Positions 20,906 to 29,668 of a DNA stretch of 64,000 nucleotides are shown here, piece by piece (position 1 is the first letter of the stretch; every line of letters starts with the position of its first letter). The translations under genes were made by a program, and so were the position numbers. This stretch comes from Gammaproteobacteria bacterium (GTDB taxonomy: Bacteria > Pseudomonadota > Gammaproteobacteria > Pseudomonadales > Pseudohongiellaceae): positions 1-64,000 of the forward strand of contig JAGYKB010000009.1 of NCBI GenBank assembly GCA_018401885.1. Reading direction: 5' to 3'. The notes beneath the pieces are model-generated. The model saw only the letters and a program-made list of their open reading frames with translations, did not search any database and was not told where the DNA came from.

Positions 20906-22093
20906 ATGACCACAATCGGTACTCCCTTCGGCCCGTCTGCAACAAAAGTACTCATGCTTGGTTCAGGCGAGCTTGGCAAAGAGGTAGTGATAGAGCTGCA
21001 GCGACTCGGGGTAGAGGTTATAGCCTGCGACCGCTATACGAACGCACCTGCTATGCAAGTTGCGGACCGCAGCTATACTTTCTCAATGCTAGACCCAATC
21101 GAACTCAGGCGCATAATCGAGATTGAGCGACCACACTATGTCGTTCCAGAAATCGAGGCTATCGCCACGCAGACGTTGGTGGAGCTAGAGGCCGAGGGCA
21201 TCAACATAGTGCCGAGTGCGCGAGCCGCGCAGCTCACAATGAACCGCGAAGGCATTCGACGACTCGTTGCAGAGGAGCTGGGCATTGCAACGTCTACGTA
21301 TCGATTTGCGTCAACCTACGATGAGTATAAAGAGGCCATTGCGGCCATTGGAATCCCATGTGTCATCAAGCCGATTATGAGCTCCTCTGGCAAGGGCCAG
21401 AGTACGATCAAGAGCGAGTCAGACATCGAGCCGGCTTGGCATTACTCGCAGGAAGGCGGTCGTAGCGGTGCTGGCACTGTCATAGTCGAAGGCTTCGTCG
21501 ATTTTGACTATGAGATCACGCTGCTCACCGTACAACATAGCGATGGTGTGAGCTTCTGTGAACCTATCGGCCATAGGCAGGAAGACGGTGACTACCGCGA
21601 GTCTTGGCAGCCGCAGACTATGTCGCAGCCCGCATTGGACAAAGCCAAAGAGATTGCACAGAAGGTAACAGGCGCGCTTGGTGGCCGCGGGCTATTCGGT
21701 GTTGAGCTATTTGTGAAAGGCGACGAGGTGTTGTTCAGTGAGGTGTCTCCGCGTCCACACGACACGGGTATGGTCACGCTCATCTCGCAAGACCTCTCAG
21801 AATTCGCCCTGCATGCTCGCGCGATTCTGGGACTGAGTATTCCGGCGATTCGCTTTTATGGTCCTTCCGCCTCGGCAGTGCTGTTAGTCGAAGGCGAAAG
21901 TGCGCAGATAAGTTACGGCAACCTGAAGGCGGCTACTGCAATACCAGATACGTCGATTCGCCTCTTTGGCAAACCCGAAGTAAACGGCATGCGGCGGATG
22001 GGCGTTGGTCTCGCACGCGCTTCGACTACCGATGAAGCAACTCAAAAAGCCCTCGCCGTTGCAGCTTCAATACACGTTAAACTTGAGGCTTGA
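20906..22093 (+). CDS. purT: Formate-dependent phosphoribosylglycinamide formyltransferase PurT
   Basis: PurT uses formate and ATP to formylate GAR in purine synthesis, an alternative to folate-dependent PurN. The 395-residue ATP-grasp protein shows the N-terminal [36 protein letters not shown] (ATP-grasp lysine and glycine loop), [14 protein letters not shown] and a C-terminal RRMGVGLA. Length matches E. coli (392). It starts 15 bp after the unknown acidic protein, so the two may be cotranscribed. Confidence 0.96.
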   Translation: MTTIGTPFGPSATKVLMLGSGELGKEVVIELQRLGVEVIACDRYTNAPAMQVADRSYTFSMLDPIELRRIIEIERPHYVVPEIEAIATQTLVELEAEGINIVPSARAAQLTMNREGIRRLVAEELGIATSTYRFASTYDEYKEAIAAIGIPCVIKPIMSSSGKGQSTIKSESDIEPAWHYSQEGGRSGAGTVIVEGFVDFDYEITLLTVQHSDGVSFCEPIGHRQEDGDYRESWQPQTMSQPALDKAKEIAQKVTGALGGRGLFGVELFVKGDEVLFSEVSPRPHDTGMVTLISQDLSEFALHARAILGLSIPAIRFYGPSASAVLLVEGESAQISYGNLKAATAIPDTSIRLFGKPEVNGMRRMGVGLARASTTDEATQKALAVAASIHVKLEA

Positions 22094-22190
22094 AAAGAAA
22101 CGGTAGTTGCCGACAATTAGCGCTTTCGGAATACTGCCGCAGGATACCAAGTGCGTTAGTATTAATACCGAATGCAGCCAAGAATGGGCA

Positions 22191-22250
22191 ATAGTTACTG
22201 AGAGTTGTTGAGAGTTATTGAAAGTTAACAAGAGTTAACAAGAGTTATTA
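22191..22250. repeat. 10-bp tandem repeats downstream of purT
   Basis: Six consecutive 10-mers resemble one unit: ATAGTTACTG, AGAGTTGTTG, AGAGTTATTG, AAAGTTAACA, AGAGTTAACA, AGAGTTATTA. The array lies in the 200-bp gap between purT and the VOC gene and codes for nothing evident. A 10-bp period matches about one helical turn of DNA. Confidence 0.75.
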
Positions 22251-22293
22251 CGAGAAACCGATAAACACGTAGTGTAAAAAGAGAGGAAAAATA

Positions 22294-22689
22294 ATGTTTA
22301 GTCACATCATGTTAGGTGCCACGGATATCGAAGCATCAAAGAAATTTTACGACGAAGTACTTGGCGTTCTTGGCTACGGGCCGGGCGTGTTAAACGAGAG
22401 TCCAACCGGCAAGAAGCGCTATTTTTACATGGCACCTACCGGTATTTTCTCAATCTCTGAGCCGATAAATGAGCAGCCGGCAACAGGCGGCAATGGCAGC
22501 ACAATTGGTTTTTCAGTTGCCGACGAAGCGCAGGGTGATGCTTGGCATGCAGCTGGACTTGCGAACGGCGGCTCCGCCTGTGAAGATGCGCCGGGTATAC
22601 GCGAAGGAGATAACGGTAAAATGTATCTTGCCTATCTACGGGATCCGTCGGGCAACAAGATCTGTGCTCTTCACAGAATCGCAGGATAG
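22294..22689 (+). CDS. VOC-family (glyoxalase/bleomycin resistance-like) protein
   Basis: The 131-residue product has the vicinal-oxygen-chelate fold: MFSHIMLGATDIEASKKFYDEVL at the start and YLRDPSGNKICALH at the end, with first-strand His4 as a likely metal ligand and the conserved DPSGN turn. Members include glyoxalase I and antibiotic-binding proteins; the substrate here cannot be told. AGAGG lies upstream of the ATG. A long inverted repeat follows. Confidence 0.85.
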   Translation: MFSHIMLGATDIEASKKFYDEVLGVLGYGPGVLNESPTGKKRYFYMAPTGIFSISEPINEQPATGGNGSTIGFSVADEAQGDAWHAAGLANGGSACEDAPGIREGDNGKMYLAYLRDPSGNKICALHRIAG

Positions 22690-22716
22690 CGTCAGCTTAC
22701 CGCGGTGATAAAAACC

Positions 22717-22799
22717 CTCTCTAAGGCAATGCATCGGCACCTAGAGAGTCAAAAGACGACGTTTCTTGTCGAAAAAATCGGTGAGCCGCGTCGTCTTTT
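22717..22799 (+). terminator. Paired inverted repeats after the VOC gene
   Basis: CTCTCTA (22717-22723) pairs with TAGAGAG (22742-22748), and immediately after, AAAAGACGACG (22751-22761) pairs perfectly with CGTCGTCTTTT (22789-22799), an 11-bp stem with a 27-base loop. The second arm ends in four Ts. This is a likely terminator for the VOC transcript; the leader of the next gene starts inside it. Confidence 0.55.
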
Positions 22800-22828
22800 G
22801 TTTTACGCAGTTAGTTAAGGACTGTGCC

Positions 22829-23389
22829 ATGACCTTTAATACTCAACCAAGATTAAGCAACGAAATACTCACTCTGCGGCCTCTCGCCGAGGCTGATTTC
22901 GAAGGTCTTTATCTGGCGGCGTCTTCGCCGGAAACTTGGGCTGGCCATCCTAAGCATGATCGCTGGCAGCGGGACGTCTTCGAGTCGTATTTTGAGTATT
23001 TGCTCGCAACAGAGACGACACTCGTCGCCATCGATAACGCGACCGGTGGCGCGCATGAGGCACGAATCATCGGCTGTTCGCGTTACTATCCCGCACCGGA
23101 TATCGAAGACTCTATGTCGATAGGCTTTACCTTTCTAGATTCTCTTTACTGGGGCGGTGTTTGGAATAGGGCAATGAAGACACTGATGTTAGATCATGCT
23201 TTCGAGACATTTGATGAGATTTGGCTTCATATCGCGCCAAATAACATTCGCTCGCAAAGAGCCGCTGAGAAAATAGGGGCCGAATACGCTTACACTGCAG
23301 ATCTTGCGATCTCCGGCGAGCCTACTAAGACGCGCTGCTATCGAATTACCAAAAACAATTGGCAGAATGAACAGTCTAAAAATAGCTAA
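22829..23389 (+). CDS. GNAT-family N-acetyltransferase (RimJ/RimL-like)
   Basis: The product transfers an acetyl group from acetyl-CoA to an unknown amine. The chosen ATG has AAGGA at 22816-22820 and gives 186 residues; a TTG upstream would start within the inverted repeat. Features are LTLRPLAEADFEGLY at the start and LHIAPNNIRSQRAAEKIGAEY near the C-terminus, the acetyl-CoA-binding and alpha4 pattern of RimJ/RimL-type GNATs. It converges on the hydrolase gene, overlapping by 4 bp at the stops. Confidence 0.85.
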   Translation: MTFNTQPRLSNEILTLRPLAEADFEGLYLAASSPETWAGHPKHDRWQRDVFESYFEYLLATETTLVAIDNATGGAHEARIIGCSRYYPAPDIEDSMSIGFTFLDSLYWGGVWNRAMKTLMLDHAFETFDEIWLHIAPNNIRSQRAAEKIGAEYAYTADLAISGEPTKTRCYRITKNNWQNEQSKNS

Positions 23390-24462
23390 TCAACTTCATC
23401 TAGCAAAATTTTATCGCTGCCCACGGGCAGCGTGACCCTCGTGCCGTCTACTGAGAGAGTCCAATTGTCAGGACGTACCTCCTTCACGCCGCGCAGAAGT
23501 CTGTTGGCTATAATCGAATTTCTCGGCGAAGGCGCGAGGTGGTAAAAGACTAAGTGTTTAACACCTGCCTCATTCGCAACCTCGGCGGCCTCGATTGGCG
23601 TTGTATGGTAGGTTTGGATATCCTCGAATAGCTGCGCGAGCTTGTCCGCTGAATTCGCCCTCGACGCATCAATCATGATGTTGAGTATTTCGTTCGACTG
23701 CGCTTCATGAAACAGCACGTCAACTCCGCGGCTATTGTCGATCATCGCCTGACTCTTGTTGGTATCGCCACTGATTACAAGCGACCGGCCTTTATAATCG
23801 AATCGATAACCATAGGCCGGGACGATAGGTGGGTGATCGACTAGAAAAGCGCTGACTTTTAAGTCGCCCTCGTCGATTATCGTCAATGCGTCATTATCGA
23901 TTGGCCTTGGATCAAAGCCGGCGACACTAAGCGGCGCGAGTGAATCGCCATGATGCGCATTGCGCAGGCCATAATCGATACCGTAAGCCATTTCGAAACC
24001 CGCAGTCACCTGCTCGACACCGACAGGGCCGTAAACTGGCAGCTTGGCGGGTCTGTCTTGCAGAACCCACGTGGCGAGATGCATATCTGCTAGGTCGGAA
24101 ATATGATCCGAATGGAGGTGGGTAAGCATCACCGCCTCGATTTTATTGAACGGAGTAGCCCACTGGCGGAGTCGTGCGACACTGCCATCACCTACGTCGA
24201 CAACGAAGAGTCGCTCGCCCGCCTGCACCAACACACAGGCTTCCGCGCGCGCTGGATCTGGAATCGGTGAGCGTGAGCCGCATACCGAGGCGCTGAGCGC
24301 GTCTGCCTCAGCGGGCGCATCAGCATCAGGCGTGGTCGTGGAAAAGACTCGGAGCAGCGCCCAATCCTGCACGAATTCGAGTCTCATTGCCCCAAAACCT
24401 GCTAAGGCGACAAGCGCCAACACGACGCTGGCCTGTAGTAGAACCCTTTTAGTTGAAATCAT
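23386..24462 (-). CDS. MBL-fold metallo-hydrolase, membrane-anchored or secreted
   Basis: The metal-binding motif THLHSDH, then SGDT and FYHLAP, mark a metallo-beta-lactamase-fold hydrolase of the RNase Z/arylsulfatase AtsA-like kind with a two-metal site. I start it at the ATG at 24462 (AGGA 8 nt upstream; 358 residues); a GTG at 24501 would add 13. An N-terminal hydrophobic stretch (about residues 5-25) after three lysine/arginine residues looks like a signal peptide or anchor, placing the enzyme in the periplasm. The substrate is unknown. Confidence 0.85.
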   Translation of the reverse strand: MISTKRVLLQASVVLALVALAGFGAMRLEFVQDWALLRVFSTTTPDADAPAEADALSASVCGSRSPIPDPARAEACVLVQAGERLFVVDVGDGSVARLRQWATPFNKIEAVMLTHLHSDHISDLADMHLATWVLQDRPAKLPVYGPVGVEQVTAGFEMAYGIDYGLRNAHHGDSLAPLSVAGFDPRPIDNDALTIIDEGDLKVSAFLVDHPPIVPAYGYRFDYKGRSLVISGDTNKSQAMIDNSRGVDVLFHEAQSNEILNIMIDASRANSADKLAQLFEDIQTYHTTPIEAAEVANEAGVKHLVFYHLAPSPRNSIIANRLLRGVKEVRPDNWTLSVDGTRVTLPVGSDKILLDEVD

Positions 24463-24616
24463 TTTTCCATTCCTAGAAACGCGTGACTGTCCGTAGTACA
24501 CAAGATAAGTAGAGCGTACGTTGCCACACAGAATAGTCGGTGTCTATGTCATAAATCATACACAAAAACACAGGGTGAGGTGGGGTGAAGTATTGGTGGA
24601 CTCCATTGTTAGATTG

Positions 24617-25771
24617 TCAGGTGAGTTCTGGCACCGCGACCGAAACTTCATTCGAGGCTTTGCGGAGCGAATCGCTCGAAAGATGCGCATAGCGCTGAGT
24701 GGTCTTAATCTGCGAATGACCGAGTAATGTCTGGACTTCATAGAGACTGCGCCCTGCGTTAACTAAGAAAGACGCGAAACTATGGCGCAGGTCGTGCACG
24801 CGCAAGTCGTCAAGACCGGCATCCTTGCGCGCCGAATGCCAAGAATAATAAAAACTATTGTAGGGTTTACATGTGTTCGGATTGGCGAAGACATAGTCGC
24901 CGCTTCTCTTCTCCTGCAACCGCTCGACTAGTTTGGCTGCCGTATCCGACAGTGGCACGACGCGCGCTTTACCTGATTTAGTAGTTGGTATGCGCCATAT
25001 TTGCCGAGCGAGATCGAAATCCTCCCACTTTGCATCTAGCACTTCACGCTTTCGTGCGCCGGTTAAGATGAGCATGGGAACAATGTGCTTAAGCATTTTG
25101 TTGCGAGAATAATTGATCGCGCGTAGCAGTGCTTTTGCCTCGAGCGCCGATAGAAAGCGTTCGTTTTGGTTGTTCTCTTTTAGCAGCGGAATCCCCGAGG
25201 TAGGATTGCTCGTTACACCGTCGACCTCCCATTTGATCGCGAGATTAAACAGATAGCGCAGTAGAATCACAACGCGATTTATGGTGCCGGGCTTGAAGTT
25301 TTCTGCAAGCCCGTTGATTAATGCAACCACATCGCGCTTCTCGATGTCGTTCATCCGCCTCTTTCCAAAATGCGGGAGAATATGGTTTCTAAGCCGCGAC
25401 TCATCCATATTCCAAGATTTTTTGTAGGTCTTCACATAGGATAGATACTCGTTTTTGGCGAAAGCTTCAAATGTGGGAGCCGAGTTTATTGGTGAGTGTA
25501 AAAAAGGATCTTGGCCCAGATCAATCTGCGCAAGGTAGCGCGCCGCGATCGCCCGCGCTTCATTAAGGGTGAGGATTGCCGCATTGCCTATTTTGCGTTG
25601 GCGGTTTAAGCCGGCGCTATCTTTATAGCGTATATAGAATGTCTTTCGCCCGCTCTCCGAAACCTTTAGTAGCAGGCCCTTTATTTTTCTGTCGTAGTAG
25701 TCGAGGTTACTTTTGTTTGTGTCGACACCCGTGTTCCGTATAAAAGACTCCGTTAACTCTACTTTTGGCAT
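24617..25771 (-). CDS. Tyrosine recombinase/integrase A (P4 type)
   Basis: The 384-residue protein has an N-terminal arm-binding domain of the DUF4102 type (LLLKVSESGRKTFYIRYK, RKIGNAAILTLNEARA), a SAM-like core-binding domain and a catalytic domain with Arg240 (TGAR), Lys265, HDLR (326-329), GH (351-352) and Tyr361, all present. It should be active. AAGGAG lies 5 nt before its ATG and overlaps the stop codon of integrase B, so the pair is probably translationally coupled. No tRNA, excisionase or cargo is visible nearby. Confidence 0.92.
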   Translation of the reverse strand: MPKVELTESFIRNTGVDTNKSNLDYYDRKIKGLLLKVSESGRKTFYIRYKDSAGLNRQRKIGNAAILTLNEARAIAARYLAQIDLGQDPFLHSPINSAPTFEAFAKNEYLSYVKTYKKSWNMDESRLRNHILPHFGKRRMNDIEKRDVVALINGLAENFKPGTINRVVILLRYLFNLAIKWEVDGVTSNPTSGIPLLKENNQNERFLSALEAKALLRAINYSRNKMLKHIVPMLILTGARKREVLDAKWEDFDLARQIWRIPTTKSGKARVVPLSDTAAKLVERLQEKRSGDYVFANPNTCKPYNSFYYSWHSARKDAGLDDLRVHDLRHSFASFLVNAGRSLYEVQTLLGHSQIKTTQRYAHLSSDSLRKASNEVSVAVPELT

Positions 25772-25779
25772 ACAACTCC

Positions 25780-26934
25780 TTAGGTTAATTCGGGCACGGC
25801 AAGCGAGACTTCGTTTGATGCGCTGCGCAGCGACGTGGTCGAAAGATGGGCATAGCGCTGCGTGGTTTTTATTTGCGTGTGACCAAGCAGAATTTGTACC
25901 TCGTACAAACTTCGGCCAGCATTGACTAAGAAAGACGCAAAGCTATGCCGCAGATCATGGATTCGCACATCAGAAAGTCCCGCCATCTTGCGTGCGGTAT
26001 GCCACGAGTAATAAATGCTTTTATAGGGTTTTAGCGAAACAGGATTGGCAAATGCATAAGGACTGCGCTTTTTCTTTCTCAGCTTCATAAGAACCACTAT
26101 TGCAGTGTCAGACAGCGGCACAATGCGCGCTTTGCCTGCTTTAGTATTCGGAATGCGCCAACTCTTTCGCTCTATATCAAAGTCTTCCCATTTAGCATCT
26201 AACACCTCACGCTTACGAGCGCCCGTTAGGATCAGCATTGAGACAATGTGTTGGAGCATCGGGTTCTTTGAGGCTTTAATGGCAATCAGCAGCGCCTTGG
26301 CCTCCTCAGCCGAAAGGAAGCGTTCTACCTGATTGTTCTCCTTAAGAAGCGGAATCCCTGCAGTTGGGTTGCGAAAGACGCCATGCACCTCCCATTTGAT
26401 TGCGAGATTGAAGATATAGCGAAGCAGGATAATCACGCGGTTTATACTGCCAGGTTTATAAATCGGTAATTGATCGTTAATCAGCTGAACGACATCGCGT
26501 TTTTCTATGTCTTTCATCTGCACGGCGCCGAAATACGGCAGTAGATGGTTGCGAATACGCGAGATATCCATCTCCCAGGATTTCTTATAGGTCTTCACAT
26601 AGGGGATGTAGTCGTTTGCGGCGAATGCCTCGAGCGTAGGGGAGAGAATTTCCGATGTGTCCGTGAAGGGGTCACCCCCCATTGCCACTTCGGCGAGTTT
26701 GCGACGCGCCAGCGCGCGCGCTTCGCTGAGCTTTAGTATTACGGCGTTGCCAATCTTACGCTGGCAACTTACTTTGTTTAAATTTTTGTAGCGAATGTAA
26801 TAGGTTTTGCGGCCGCTCGATAAGACTTTCAATAAGAGACCTGGCATGCGTTCGTCGTAGTAGTCAACGCTGGCGAGTCCTTTTGGTATTTCAGATTTTC
26901 CAACAAAACCCTGGGTTAAATTAAGCTTGGGCAT
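25780..26934 (-). CDS. Tyrosine recombinase/integrase B (P4 type), paralogue of A
   Basis: This is the upstream gene of the integrase pair. I start it at the ATG at 26934 (GGAG 7 nt upstream), giving 384 residues, the same length as A; a longer frame to 26979 is unlikely. It has the same domain order and full catalytic set (TGARKRE, TKAGKAR, HDLRHSF, GH, RYAHL) and the same C-terminus (AVPELT). The two differ at many positions, most in the N-terminal arm-binding part, so they are old duplicates rather than a recent copy. Confidence 0.92.
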   Translation of the reverse strand: MPKLNLTQGFVGKSEIPKGLASVDYYDERMPGLLLKVLSSGRKTYYIRYKNLNKVSCQRKIGNAVILKLSEARALARRKLAEVAMGGDPFTDTSEILSPTLEAFAANDYIPYVKTYKKSWEMDISRIRNHLLPYFGAVQMKDIEKRDVVQLINDQLPIYKPGSINRVIILLRYIFNLAIKWEVHGVFRNPTAGIPLLKENNQVERFLSAEEAKALLIAIKASKNPMLQHIVSMLILTGARKREVLDAKWEDFDIERKSWRIPNTKAGKARIVPLSDTAIVVLMKLRKKKRSPYAFANPVSLKPYKSIYYSWHTARKMAGLSDVRIHDLRHSFASFLVNAGRSLYEVQILLGHTQIKTTQRYAHLSTTSLRSASNEVSLAVPELT

Positions 26935-27451
26935 TACATCTCCGGCAAAATCGCAACCGAGAACAGCAAGTCTAATCAAAAACTGGTTCTATCATTTTAT
27001 ACGTTTCGATAAGGGGCGAAACGAATAGAAATGCGTCAAAAAATCCCTTTCACAAAACTATTATCGCCAACACCGAATACAGATTTCAGCTCATTTCCTT
27101 AAGCAAAAAATAATAATTCATAAGTATTTAGCGAACAGCTTTTAATATCTCTTGTATTCTTTTAATTATAATTTTCTATCGAGTGTAGAAATCAACTAAG
27201 CATCAAATAGAGCGAACGTTTGCTCGCATTTTCGATTTCTTATCATTGCCTATCGTCAGTAGGCATAAGAGAAAGAGGAAAAAATTTCTACTGTTTGTAA
27301 CAAAACGGATTGAGGAAAATTAGATTAGTAATAAAGTAATACAGCAACCTTTCAGAATTAGGGCATTTGCGAGGAGGCTTGGCAAAAAACGAAAGGAAAA
27401 ATAGGCGGCTTATTTGATACCAAATTTTACAACTGTAGCAACGTAGAGTGT
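26935..27451. other. AT-rich non-coding stretch between integrase B and hexR-like gene
   Basis: No gene is supported in this 517-bp stretch, visibly richer in A/T than its neighbours. It holds a near-perfect palindrome GAGCGAACGTTTGCTC (27210-27225) and a 6-bp hairpin TGCCTA/TAGGCA (27247-27265). It must contain the integrase promoter on the minus strand and is the natural place for attachment or integrase arm sites, but I could not find a direct-repeat pair defining an att core. Confidence 0.4.
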
Positions 27452-28330
27452 TTAACTTCCTCCAACCTTCGAGCGGAGAACTCGCCCCTTGCGCAAGATG
27501 CGCTGGCTAGTATCGAGCTTTTGGAGATGGTCTTTGAGCACCGGCTTACGTTTTAGTGCAACTCCGGTTGCTATGACGTCGATTACGACGAGATGCGCAA
27601 TTCGTGAGGAGACCGGCGCAAAAGTTTCGTGATCTTCCTCTCCATTGACGTAAATTGGGATTGTGCATTCTTGGCTTAGTGCCGTATCGCGTGGCGCGAG
27701 GCCGATGACCGTTGCGCCCGCCTGCCTGGCAAGACGCACACTTTGTAAAAGCGCCGTTGTTTGTCCGGACTGAGAAATCGCCACCACCACATCGTCACGG
27801 CCGAGGGATATCGCCGACATATGCTGAATATGAGGATCGGTATAGGCAGCCGAAGACATCTGTAGCCTGAAGAACTTATGCTGCGCGTCGGCGGCAACCG
27901 AGCCCGAGGCGCCGAAACCATAGAATTCGACGCGGTTGGCGCGGGTGATCGCGTTAATTGAGCGTTCGAGTGCGATGGGGTCGAGTTCATCCCTCACGGT
28001 GAGTAATGTACCGATTGTCGTATCGAAGACTTTGTTGCGCAGGTCTTCGACCGTGTCGCTGTCGTCAACGGCAAACTGCGAATACACACCGCCGCGGCCT
28101 AAATGCTGCGCGAGATTGAGTTTGAATGACTGAAAGCCATCGAAGCCAATCGCTCGGCAGAACCGAATCACCGTCGGCTCGCTAACTTGGGAACCTCGCG
28201 CAAGGTCGGCGATTCGCATCTTAATCACCTCGTGTGCGTTGTCGAGGACATAGCTCGCGACCTTGGTCTCAGATTTGCTGAGCGTCGATCTGGCGTCGGT
28301 AAGGCGGCGTATGAGGTTGGGTGAACGCAA
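27452..28330 (-). CDS. hexR: RpiR/HexR-family transcriptional regulator
   Basis: The 292-residue product has an N-terminal HTH of the RpiR type (LSKSETKVASYVLDN, SEPTVIRFCRAIGFDGFQSFKL) and a C-terminal SIS sugar-phosphate-binding domain (FYGFGASGSVAADAQHKF, VVVAISQSGQT). The spacing and motifs are closest to HexR, which in Gammaproteobacteria senses KDPG and controls the Entner-Doudoroff pathway. It starts at TTG with AAGGAG 7 nt upstream. The usual neighbours (zwf, edd, gap) are absent, so orthology is not certain. Confidence 0.8.
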   Translation of the reverse strand: MRSPNLIRRLTDARSTLSKSETKVASYVLDNAHEVIKMRIADLARGSQVSEPTVIRFCRAIGFDGFQSFKLNLAQHLGRGGVYSQFAVDDSDTVEDLRNKVFDTTIGTLLTVRDELDPIALERSINAITRANRVEFYGFGASGSVAADAQHKFFRLQMSSAAYTDPHIQHMSAISLGRDDVVVAISQSGQTTALLQSVRLARQAGATVIGLAPRDTALSQECTIPIYVNGEEDHETFAPVSSRIAHLVVIDVIATGVALKRKPVLKDHLQKLDTSQRILRKGRVLRSKVGGS

Positions 28331-28475
28331 TGCTATCTCCTTAGTGATTACCCGATGCTACCTAATTCGGTGCGGCACTGCATCAGGAATAGGCAGGTGG
28401 TAGACTCACTGTAACCTTCGTCGCGCAGCCGCGCGCCAATCTTTCAAGTGAACCGCGTCTAATGAGTCGTCTTCC

Positions 28476-29646
28476 GTGAATCCCTATAGCTACACCTTCG
28501 TGCATTCGATAGAAGACATCGGCCATGAGGCGTGGAATAGCTGTGCGGGTACTAAAAATCCCTTTACGCGCTACGAATTTTTGCATGCGCTAGAATCAAC
28601 CGGCTGCACAACCGCTGCGACCGGCTGGCAATATCATGCGGCGGTGAGGTATGCGACGCAGCGTGCTCGTTGCCGTGGTACCGGTATATCTCAAGACCAA
28701 CTCCTACGGCGAATATGTATTCGACTGGTCTTGGGCAAACGCCTATCAGGGAAACGGCTTGAGTTATTATCCCAAGCTGCTTACCGCAGTGCCGTTCACG
28801 CCAAGCGAGGGCTCTCGGATACTGCTCAATGACCCCACTCTTCTGAACAGCGTCGCTGAGGGCCTTGTTCCGGCACTGGAAGCTGAGGTGCAGCGAGTGG
28901 GTGCTTCGTCTTATCATCTGCTGTTTCCGAACCCCGCCGAGCGCGCAGCCTTCGCATCGACCAAATTGGTCGAACGCATGGGCAGTCAGTTTCACTGGCA
29001 TAACCGCGACTACAAGGACTTCGATGCGTTTCTCGCTACCATGACCTCGCGTAAACGCAAGTCGATAAGAAAAGAGAGGGAGACAACGGCGGCCGCAGGG
29101 TTTCGGTTTAGACGCACAGAGGGCGCCGCTATTAGTTCGCAGCAATGGGCTGATTTTAGCCTGTTCTACCATCGCACCTACCTCGTGCGCGGTCAGCAGG
29201 GCTATTTAAGCCAGCGGTTCTTCGAACGTCTGGGAGAAACCATGCCCGAACAGATTTTGCTTATCGAAGCGCTAAGGCCGGCGGGTCTAGACGGTGGTCA
29301 GGCAGCCGACGAGGTCTGTGCGGCAGCCCTGTTTTTTAAAAACCAATCTCAACTTTTTGGTCGCTACTGGGGCAGTACAAGCGATCAGCCCCTATTGCAT
29401 TTCGAGACGTGCTACTACCAGGGCCAAGACTACTGCATTGAACACGGGCTACGCAGCTTCGATTCTGGCGCACAGGGGGAGCATAAAATTCAGCGCGGCT
29501 TCGAGCCGAAGTCTACTTATTCACTGCATTGGCTAGCCCACGAGGGCTTTGCGGCGGCGGTCGCAAACTTCGTGGAACAAGAGAGGCCGCATATCGAGAA
29601 TTATATTGCCGACGCGGCAACACTCCTTCCCTTTCGCCAATCCTAG
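28476..29646 (+). pseudogene. FemAB-like GNAT protein (PF04339 type), frameshifted
   Basis: The family N-terminus (EAWNSCAGTKNPFTRYEFLHALES, then TGWQ) is read in the frame from the GTG at 28476. The rest, from SVLVAVVPVYLKTNSYGEYVF to the end at 29646, is in the frame one base later; the second frame has a stop at 28645-28647, so it cannot be extended upstream. Removing one base at about 28650-28660 restores a continuous protein of about 389 residues, the normal family length. The family acts on an unknown, possibly cell-envelope, substrate. Either a real lesion or a sequencing error. Confidence 0.8.
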
Positions 29647-29668
29647 CTTGCCCGAAGGCTTGGGCCAG

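Noticed and set aside
24502-27451. A tRNA or att direct repeat marking an integrated island
   Set aside because: I could not find a tRNA-like fold or a clear duplicated core flanking the integrase pair; island boundaries cannot be drawn.
28564-29172. 202-codon antisense frame within the FemAB-like gene
   Set aside because: The sense strand carries the clear family motifs; the antisense peptide is Cys/Arg-rich without family features.
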